NCBI GenBank assembly: GCA_027579435.1
Contig: JANBPK010000871.1
Location: 26,002 to 90,001, forward strand
Direction: 5' to 3'
From: Candolleomyces eurysporus
Lineage: Eukaryota; Basidiomycota; Agaricomycetes; Agaricales; Psathyrellaceae
Length of the DNA stretch: 64,000 nt
The notes beneath the pieces were generated by a model. It was not told the DNA's origin and ran no database searches. It saw only the letters and a program-made list of their open reading frames with translations. Shown here piece by piece: positions 55,943 through 64,000 of the stretch (its first letter is position 1; every line of letters begins with the position of its first letter). The position numbers were made by a program, and so were the translations under genes.

Positions 55943-57800
55943 ATGTTGCGGTCTCCTCCATGTACACTTCCTAGGCATCTATTATCTAGACCCAACTATT
56001 TTCGAAACATTGTTCACTCATCGTCAGGAACCCATGCAAATGCACTCAACAAGAAGTTAACAAGACCTCGAGTTTCTTCAGCATCGTGGCATGGGCTCGT
56101 CGCACCGAAGTTGGCCCAGAATGCAGCTCCAAGACGGTATCTTCATAGCGAAAGTATCGTCTTGCCACCCTCAGACGCGCAGAAGAGCACGATCTACGCG
56201 TTATCCACACCCGCAGGGAAGGCCGGTGTGGGTGTGATACGTATTTTGGGTCCTGATGCGCTGAAGGAAGTGTGGGGGAGGATGGTTAAGCCATACTCTC
56301 CATCTTCTACAATGGTACGTGGTATCCTAATGGCTACCTTTATGGAGTGAGTAGTACTGACATGACCTGGGTAGAAAAGCTCAGAGAACCGACACCTTGG
56401 AAGCTTCAACGGTGTCGGGTTGTACACCCAGAGAGTGGAGAGACGATTGATGACGGGCTAGTCGTGTACTTCAAAGGTCGTCCCCCGCTCTTCTTCCTTT
56501 CAAACTGTCCCTGGACCCACTCATATTAAACCTCGATCCCCTACAGGCCCAAAATCATTCACCTCCGAAGACGTGGTTGAATTACACGTCCATTCCGGCT
56601 GTGCAGTTATCTCAGCCGCGCTCTCGGCCCTCTCCAAACTACCTACTTTTCGACCTGCAGAGCCAGGAGAATTCACGAGGCGCGCGTATCTGAATAGGAG
56701 GCTAGATTTGACGCAGGTAGAGGGACTGAAGGATTTGATTGATGCAGAGACGGAGGGGCAGAGGAAGGTTGCTGTGAGAGCTGCTGAAGTGAGTTCAGCG
56801 TAACTTTTCCATCTGTACAACCAAATTGAGGCTCACTCTTTCGATGTCAGGGTGTCACAAAACAAAGACCAACATTATATCTGCCCTCGCAATCGTCGAA
56901 GCATTCATCGACTTTGGGGAGGGTGAAAAAAATCGAAGAAGGTGTGTACAAACACGCTGAATCGAGGGTCCAGAAAGTCTTGGATACGGTCTAAGGATAC
57001 TTGGATGATCACCGTCGGGGTGAACTCTTGCGTTCGGGTATTATCTCGCGATTTTTGGACCACCGAATGCTGGGAAGAGCAGTTTGCTGAATTTCTAGGG
57101 TAAGTGTGTCCGCTTCGTTCTCCTCTCTTGCACCACAACTGACTAAATTCTGACCNTTTTTTTTTAGTCCAACACGAAGCGGCAATTGTCACACCCATCC
57201 CAGGCACCACGCAAGATATCCTTGAGTGATCCCTAGATATTGGCGGTTTGCCAGTGGTTATCGCTGGTACAGTCGGTCTACGAAAGACAGAAGACGTCTT
57301 AGAGAAGAGAGGGATCGAAAGAGCACGGAAGGCGTGGGTACTCTTCACTTCTCCTTCTCCCTGTTCTCCTTCGCACCATATTTTCATGACAGTAATCAAT
57401 GTCTGGCTTTTAGTGTGGAGAGTGCAGATATCTCAATTTCGTGCTCTCTTTGCGGGAAGCTGTACAACTGCAGCAGCGCCGTCTCAGCAGCGTCATCTCG
57501 CTGGCATGATTTAATCTCCCGAGAGAACACTTTGTTCCTTATCCGATCTTGTGGACTTGACATCAACACCCTCGTTGACCCGGTGCTTGGACATCGAGAC
57601 TATCGGATGGAGTTTGCTACCGCCCGCACCTCGGTTTGAAGGTGGCACCGGCGACAAAGACCTCGAGTTGGATGCACCATCGACAACGGGTGACGGAGCT
57701 AGAGAGTTTTTGAGAGGGTTTTCGGAGGTCTCGGAAAGCGGTAGGTGTTGTTATTTCTCCCCTCAACTCAACCTGCAGATATGACCTCAATTAATTAGGT
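55943..57800 (+). pseudogene. MSS1: MSS1/GTPBP3 (MnmE-type) tRNA-modification GTPase, broken copy with first exon
   Basis: The first exon gives an Arg/Ser-rich presequence (MLRSPPCTLPRHLLSRPN..), suitable for mitochondrial import, and then STIYALSTPAGKAGVGVIRI, the start of the MnmE N-domain. Later exons read [32 protein letters not shown] and [20 protein letters not shown], the folate-binding domain signatures. The remainder is broken: TAA at 56992-56994, small deletions near 56870 and 57045, TGA near 57226, DTAGL altered to GTVGL, and the NKxD equivalent reads IRSCGLD. MSS1 with MTO1 makes the 5-carboxymethylaminomethyl-type modification of mitochondrial tRNA wobble uridines. Because that job is important, I expect an intact gene elsewhere in the genome. 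Confidence 0.75.
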
Positions 57801-60371
57801 TTGGTACGGACGACATCCTAAGCGACGCAGCGAGCCCTGCTTGTTGGTTCAACACTGAAACGCACGATCTCACTCGGTCAAGTCCGCAAAAACACAGCTA
57901 GTATTCCGTTGTTACTGCACAAACATTCCTTTCCTCTAACTGTCGACAATCTATGCGGACCTACTTTGCTATCTCGCTTGCTTTGCACTGTTCTTGTAAG
58001 ACCTGAATTCGAGTGAGTACCTCTGACTGCGGTTGTTTGGCTATCGTTGATCTGACTGGTTTGTCCAACCCTCCAGGAGAGCCTGGTGGCTTTGATATGT
58101 ACGTTGCGTCCCGGACTCGGCAAGCAGCCATGGAAGTGCCTATTGAACCTTTTTATGGAGAGCGTAAGTGAATCAATGCAGTGGTCTACAAGGTTTTTTT
58201 TTATAAACTCGTTATTACTTGGCGGGTTGCGTGGAATAATCTTAAAGCACATTCAGATTTATGTAGACTCGTATGGGATTCATTCAGTAGTATCTATGTG
58301 ACCCCAATCTCTGCGCTCGGTTATGCAGTTGCCAACTTGAATGATCAGCTGGCAGTAGCCAAATAGGGTTCTATTCTGTTTGCCCGAAAACCGTAGACCG
58401 AAACGGCCGCACCTAACGGTACCTTTGCTCTCTTCCGATCCAAAAAATGCAGAAGTGACGCCCCGACAAAAGCTGGTATCCTGGTCAAGATCTGCGAGGA
58501 GTCGGAGGGGCTCAACAAGAAAAATTAATGCTTCAGAGGAGCTCTACTTACCCGGAGGCAGACTGGGAAATTGGGGATCCCCGGAGAAGTAGCAGCGTTG
58601 CTGAGACAAGATCTGACCGTCGCCAACTTGAAGCACAGACGAGCGATTGCAAGAATTGCGACTCGAACGTCAACATCCGCTACCCATTAAGCGCTCAGAC
58701 ATACGTCCTAAAGCCACGGAGCGGTCAGAGAAAATAGTTGAGACGTCTGGACACGTTCCTCTGGAATCCATTGACCTGGCAGATCTAGTCAGCCTTGGGC
58801 TTGCCTTCACAAGAGAACCGGTGGAGACGTACACAACCCTCTTCCGACTCAAAATCCTTCTCAACCTCGAGACCGACGCCTAGTTCGAGTACACCTGAGA
58901 GGGTGTCCTCATGCCGGGGAGCCTAGCCTTATCCGCTCGGACACACTGGTAGTATCGCGTCTTCTGAACGATCACCACCACTTCCATCACCGAGGGGGCA
59001 GGGCCTTCAAGACCTCGTCATCGAAATTTGACTGTCCATGTGAAAGTCGGAACATCCACCATTCGCAGTTCGACGGAAGTGCGAGGCAGATGAGGTGTTT
59101 CAGCTCGGGAACCATAGCTGGACGTTCGATGAGAATCGATGGTTATTGCAGAATGGGACCAGGTGACGGGTGGACGAAATGGTGAGTAGTAGACTGCTTC
59201 AAGCTTGATGATTCTTATCTTCTGCAGTGATGGTCCTGATTCGCGTTGGCTCGATAGTAGGTGTAGCAGCAGCACACTCGAAGGCGCAGATGAATCCAAG
59301 GCCAATCTTCCGCGAATTAGATTTGAGAAATGGAGGGTAGGGATAGAGGGTTGAGTAGGGCTTACAGGGAGTATGTGGATCGGTATGGGTTTAGACGTTT
59401 GATCCCCTCCCCCTCTTCCATCGAGCACATCCCCTTTACGAGCCATCCCCGCCGAGGCCTTCCTAAGCGCCTCCTTCATCACACTAGCATTTGGAACGAC
59501 CTGCGAATTGTTGATACAAGACGCTGCCAAGTGCGTCAACGCACTCCAACCAATAGCGGACCTGTAGGACCAAGCCCTACCAACAACGGAGCGTCAAAAA
59601 GCAAGAATTCAAACTCGTCCCCAGAACGCCGGAGCTTTTGAAGGTGCTCGGAAATCGGTGAACCCAGATAGAGTCATGGGGCATATTCATGAGCCCGGTA
59701 ACGAGATGCGGAAGAGGAGGCGATCGAGGATACTTTGTGACTGGGGAGGAGAGGTTGGAGAAGATGAGCTTGTCGGAGATGCTTAGGGGGAAGAGGGTAT
59801 TGCGCCTGAGGTTGAATGAACGGGAATCGGCCTGCGGTGTTGGATATTGCTTGAATGAGAGCACTGCGGCTGCTGGAAAGATGGAGAGTAAACGTAGGAC
59901 GGAGCTGAGAGGGAAATCGAGAACACATCAGATCTGCGCCGGGAAGCGAATTCGGCAGTTTGTGCCCGCGGGCCTGTTCAAGATAAGGCTTGCCACCTCT
60001 TCTTGCGTGTCCCCTGGGTCAGATGAGCATGCATAGACACTCGACAAACAGCTCACAAACACACGAGGTGGACGCTATTACAGTCGTTTGCATAATAACT
60101 TGCAGTAGTTTTTTGCTTTGCAAGGTGAGTTGTGACAGCTGTCAGCAACGGTCATGCCGCCAAATTTGGATGCGCTGGTTGAAATGCTCGTCAAGCGGTC
60201 TATGTGAGCAGCTGAACCGTGACATTATACGTCATGGCGTCACATTTTCTGCTCCGCGCGCAAAAATTAGTTGACAGCGACTGCAAATTATTATGCAGAC
60301 GACTGTAAACCGTTCAGGCTGCGGGAACGTGGTCAGTCCAGCCTCGCTCCTTCCTTCACTTCGACCGCCCC
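57801..60371. other. Stretch between the two NACHT-MSS1 units
   Basis: I see nothing certain. A minus-strand frame at 59539-59018 (173 codons, with ALTHLAASCINNSQ and VLLLHLLSSQRES) and a neighbouring minus-strand piece near 59690-59560 (EHLQKLRRSGDEFEFLLFDA) have protein-like composition and could be two exons or a broken gene, but I cannot identify it. 60310-60371 is the conserved leader of NACHT4. Confidence 0.4.
59018..59700 (-). pseudogene. Unidentified minus-strand coding fragment
   Basis: Two adjacent minus-strand frames look protein-like: EHLQKLRRSGDEFEFLLFDAP near 59690 and a longer one to 59018 with ALTHLAASCINNSQVVPN, ASVMKEALRKASAGMARKG and SSVLLLHLLSSQRE. They are in different frames without an obvious intron between them. 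The N-terminal side has no start. I do not recognise a family; confidence is low. Confidence 0.25.
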
Positions 60372-62194
60372 ATGGCTAGCAACCTCAAGAACGCCCACGA
60401 TTTCCGCATCGACAACTCCAACTTTACGAATGTTACAAATGTTACGAACGTGAACCCCTCAGCGGATCCACTGAGCAGTGAGTCTGGCTCACAGCTGTAG
60501 CTGAGCGTCTCAATCGATTCTTATTGCGACATACAGAACTCGAGGCTCGGGTTGCAGCAGGTGCCATCCATGACTCGGCTGAGCGGTGTGATGCCCCCAA
60601 ATGCTATCCAGAGACGCGCGTCGCCGTCCAAGCCAACTTGTACCGCTGGATTGTGGATGGTGACGGAGAAGTTGAGCAGCCGAAGAAGATTAAATGGGTG
60701 ACAGGGCCTGCAGGCACCGGGAAGACGGCCGTTATGGGATCACTGGCAGATCGCTGTGCAGAGGATGGTGTTTTGGGCGCGACGTTCTTCTTTGCATCCT
60801 GGTCAGCGTCCATTGGCCGCCGCCGCAAGACCGCCTTCGTCACAACCATCGCACACCAGCTGGCCCAGCACCGAGAGGATTTAAAGAACGCCATTTCCGC
60901 TGCCATGGAGAAGAACCCGGGCGTTCTCGAGAAGAAGCTGCACGTACAGATGGAAACTCTCGTTTTGGCCCCTCTCCGGGAGGTAGTTCGTCAATCCGAA
61001 GGGCCAGAGCTGCGGGGAGCCATCATCGTCGACGGCCTGGACGAATGCGAAGCCGAACAATACCACGATACCAAGATTGCAGGCCCACGGGCCACGCCAA
61101 CACGAACGAACGCGCAAGACCAGTTGGAGATCCTCCAAGTTCTTCAAGCAGCGTCACTGGATCGAGATTTTCCCTTTCGTATCCTCATCGCCAGCCGTCC
61201 CGAGCCCGTATTCCGTGAATTTTTCGACCCCGAAATAAATCCCACCTTCGCCCAGAAGCTCGATTTGAACGTAGAGCACAATGCCGACGCGGATATCACA
61301 CTCNTTTTTGGAAGCCAAGTTCGATCTCATTCGTCGTCATTACAGCTTTCCTCTGTCATGGCCACCACCAGGAACGATCCAGACCTTGGTGGAGAATGCG
61401 TCGGGTCAGTTCATCTATGCGGCAACCGTCATCCGATTGCTCGACACGCGTCAACGAGAGCCTCCGAAGGCATTGCTAGATGCTATTTTGAAGATGGAAG
61501 TCACTCGGAAAACAAGTTCAAATCCACTCGAACAATTGGACGCATTGTACATGCGCATCTTGGAGTCTAGTCCAGATCCGCCTCTTTCGGTACGGTGGAT
61601 TTACGCAATCGACCTAATCGATTATTTCTGCCCTAGCTCTGCTTTCAATATTAACATGCTCCTGCAGACAGACCCAGAGAGCAACGAGGCAGAGCACTTG
61701 CTCGGAACCCTTCACTCATTGATTCAGATTCCACCTCACAGCGACCAGACGACGACCCAATATGGCTTTTACCACAAATCGCTGCTCGACTTCCTCAATG
61801 ACCCTGGCCGTTGCGGGAAACTGTATTTTGAAGAGCGTGAAAGAAGGGTGTTCATCTGGGATGGATTCGTTCGGGTGTGTGCGAGTGAGTTTGCTTCTGC
61901 TTCATGCTTTGTTTCTCTTCAACAGTATAAATCTGATGCTATGGTATTGAAGGGGGTTGTGACACCCAGTTTTCATACCCGGAAAGCTTCCTCAAATTCT
62001 TGGCCGAACTTCCATCTTGGCCGTTTGTGTACAGGGGCATCGCACACTCCAAGGTCCTTCATCCGCCACCCAGCGCTGATTGGTGGGTGTCGTTGGCCGT
62101 CGTACACAAGCAGATTTATTCCCTCAGGAATGTCTTCCAGCGATTTCACCGTTCAGTGCGTACAGTCCTCAATCTTTTCCAAACTTTGAACTGA
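60372..62194 (+). CDS. NACHT4: STAND-class NACHT NTPase
   Basis: Exons 60372-60477, 60537-61884 and 61953-62194 have introns of 59 and 68 nt. Omitting the N at 61304 the total is 1695 nt and the product 564 aa, open throughout. Exon 1 reads MASNLKNAHDFRIDNSNF.. with a TNVTNVTNVN repeat. Exon 2 has AERCDAPKCYPETRVAVQ, Walker A GPAGTGKT, Walker B IIVDGLDE and SASIGRRRKTAFVTTIAHQL. Exon 3 begins GCDTQFSYPESFLKFLAELP and ends VLNLFQTLN. It is the closest relative of NACHT3 and shares its leader and 3' flank. No sensor repeats are visible. Confidence 0.88.
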
Positions 62195-62827
62195 AATTCA
62201 GTCTTCCTTTATTGTTCGTCTTTAGTGCCCCTGGTATCGTTGCAAGCCAGGGTGTAGATTATGGAGCCGTTCCATTCTGCGTTGTTTGGGATTACCTACC
62301 CGGATTTGGACTGCATCTGAAGTGTTTCGGCCAAGGGTGTTGCGCCGATTGGCCAACAAGGCACTCTGGGATTTCCAGCGGAGCCAGAGTAGTACATAAT
62401 GCTAGAATTTTAGTTCTTTTTGCCTGGGTTTACCACTAGGGACTTAGTATACAACAATTTATGCGCTGAATAGAAATCCAGAAGTTAAAGGTATCTCCAG
62501 GATCGCGTGATCGAGGCAAAAAGCAAGCTCTATTATAAGTCGAGGTATGGGTCTTTCCAGACAGCCTTGACATTTACGTACGGTACCCAGTATGCTGAGA
62601 CTTGAGGGAAAGGAGACGGAAGAAGCGACCTTCTGCCACCTGATTTTGTTTCCCAAGACTTGAAGAAAACGACAGCTTGAGAGTATGAGCTACCATTTCT
62701 TTGAATGGACATATTTGAAGTTCTGGCCTGCACGAGCACGGTGAGTTTTGCGTGAATCACGAATGTGGCCATTTAAACTGACCATTTGTTGTTGTACAAT
62801 ATATCATCCAGCTGCCTGAGCGAATAG

Positions 62828-64000
62828 ACTACCTTTATGGAGTGAGTAGTAAGACTGACATCACTTGGGTAGGAAAGCTCAGAGAACCGACACCTTGGAA
62901 GCTTCAACGACGTCGGATTGTACACCCAGAGAGTGGAGAGACGATTGATGACGGGTTAGTCGTGTACTTCAAAGGTTCGTCCTCCGCTCTTCTTCGTTTC
63001 AAACTGTTCCTGAGAACTCACTCTTATTGAAACTCGATCTACGACAGGCCCAAAATCATTTACTTCCGAAGACGTACTCGAATTGCACGTCCATTCCGGC
63101 CGTGCAGTTATCTCAGCCGCCCTTTCGGCCCTCTCCAAACTACCCACTTTTCGACCTGCAGAACCGGGAGAATTCACGAGACGCGCGTATTTGAATGGGA
63201 GGCTGGATTTGACGCAGGTGGAGGGCTTGAAGGATCTGATTGATGCAGAGACGGAAGGGCAGAGGAAAGTCGCTGTCAGAGCTGCTGAGGTGAATTCAGC
63301 GTATCTTTCCATTCTGTATAACCGAAGGGAGGCTCACTCTTTCGATTTCAGGGCGTCACAAAACAAAAATATGACAAACTCCACGCGGACATTATATCCA
63401 GCCTTGCCAAAGTCGAGGCCCTCCTCGACTTTGGGGAGGGCGAAGAAATCGAAGAAGGCGTGTACGAAGACGCTAAATCGCGGCTCCAGAAAGTCTTGGA
63501 TACAATCCAAGGATCCTTGAACGATCACCGCAGGGGCGAACTCTTGCGATCGGGTATTCGGCTCGCGATTTTTGGACCACCGAATGCTGGGAAGCGCACT
63601 TTGCTGAATTTCTTGGGTATGTATATCTGCTTCGTTCTGTTCTCGAGCGCCGCAACTGACTGAAATATAACTTTCTCTTAGAGCTCAACGTGAAGCTGCG
63701 ATCGTCACGCCCATCCCAGGCACCGCATGAGGCATCCTTGAATTATCCATGGATATTGGTGGTTTGCCAGTGATTATCACTGATACAGCTGGTCTACGAA
63801 AGACGGAAGACGTCGTAGAGAAGATAGGGATCAAAAGAACACGGAAGTCTCTCTGTCCTCCCTCGCACTATATTTTCATGACGCTAATCAATTCTTGTTT
63901 TCATTGTGGAGAGTGCAGATATCTCAATTTGCGTGCTCTCTTTCCTGGAAGCTTTACAACTGCAGCAGTGCTGTCACAACCCAGGCTCAGCAGCATCGTC
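62828..64000 (+). pseudogene. MSS1: MSS1/GTPBP3 (MnmE-type) GTPase, second broken copy lacking exon 1
   Basis: The homology starts abruptly inside the first intron, so there is no presequence or start codon. The folate-binding domain is open ([35 protein letters not shown]). After an intron the helical domain is better preserved than in the other copy ([39 protein letters not shown]). The G1 loop reads GPPNAGKRTLLNF, with Arg where Ser or Thr must bind magnesium. After the next intron, PIPGTA is followed by TGA (63728-63730), where Arg is usual. DTAGLRKTEDVVEK (G3) is intact. The gene runs off the window end. The altered G1 loop, the stop and the lost first exon make it non-functional. Confidence 0.75.

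Larger units (their letters stand above)
53145..57800. repeat. Segmental duplication unit III (NACHT3 + MSS1-like pseudogene)
   Basis: This block corresponds to 60307-64000. The match begins in the leader of the NACHT gene, covers the whole gene and its 3' flank (for example 'gtcgtttgggat', 'cgcgtgat(t/c)gaggcaaaaa') and continues into the MSS1-like gene. About 630 bp (roughly 55704-56330), including the first MSS1 exon, are absent from unit IV. Confidence 0.9.
60307..64000. repeat. Segmental duplication unit IV (NACHT4 + 5'-truncated MSS1-like pseudogene)
   Basis: Counterpart of 53145-57800. It continues beyond the end of the window. The joint at about 62818-62828 (..GCCTGAGCGA | ATAGACTACCTTTATGG) marks where about 630 bp of unit III are missing. 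Confidence 0.9.

Noticed and set aside
61281..62189. Single 302-aa ORF as the true C-terminal half of NACHT4
   Set aside because: It starts at the artefactual N and, after 61884, reads through an intron; splicing 61885-61952 gives the same C-terminus type as NACHT3 (..PESFLKFLAELP..).

Overview
The window looks like nuclear DNA of an agaricomycete (basidiomycete) fungus. Genes are interrupted by introns of about 42-70 nt with GT-AG ends, and the content is typical of that group: NACHT-type STAND NTPases, a ubiquitin-like-domain protein, an SRPK-type kinase, F-box/LRR relics, LINE and Copia retroelements and pseudogenes of a mitochondrial tRNA-modification GTPase. No operons, CRISPR arrays or convincing tRNA/rRNA genes were seen. 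The assembly carries 19 single N characters, mostly beside homopolymers. Three of them can be shown to be spurious extra bases inside otherwise open NACHT genes.

Layout. 1-4.05 kb is AT-rich, repeat-derived DNA with a gag-like pseudogene and a 69-bp minisatellite. 4.35-5.55 kb holds a complete five-part story on the minus strand: a membrane-anchored ubiquitin-like-domain protein in four exons. 5.7-9.8 kb is a diverged duplicated block without a recognisable gene. 11.7-18.4 kb carries four minus-strand multi-exon loci (an unidentified protein, an SRPK-like kinase, an unidentified three-exon gene, a nucleotidyltransferase-like protein). 18.7-20.3 kb is non-coding with short motif clusters. 20.5-23.0 kb has an F-box/LRR relic and a Ser/Pro-rich gene. 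23.4-25.7 kb is an internally deleted LINE with a poly(A) tract. 26.0-29.4 kb is a normal gene pair (minus-strand conserved protein, plus-strand 189-aa protein) separated by a short shared promoter region. 29.8-31.7 kb has an LRR relic and a two-finger zinc protein.

32-44 kb is a segmental duplication: each unit contains a copy of an unrecognised membrane-protein family followed by a NACHT gene, all on the minus strand (NACHT1 34877-36718, NACHT2 41695-43495), with a third membrane-protein copy in between. 45-49 kb is a tandem array of about 1-kb LTR-like units, followed by a degenerate Copia element (49.3-52.0 kb). 53-64 kb is a second segmental duplication on the plus strand: NACHT3 (53212-55046) and NACHT4 (60372-62194), each followed by a broken copy of the MSS1/GTPBP3 (MnmE-type) GTPase gene.

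The four NACHT genes share one architecture: a first exon that encodes only a 35-39 residue Asn-rich motif, a phase-1 intron, a large NACHT exon and a short third exon, giving 561-577 aa without a visible C-terminal repeat sensor. The ubiquitin-like-domain protein carries a similar Asn/Phe/Ile/Gly motif in an exon of its own. That shared module, plus repeated local duplication of the NACHT genes with hitch-hiking neighbours, is the most interesting biology here.
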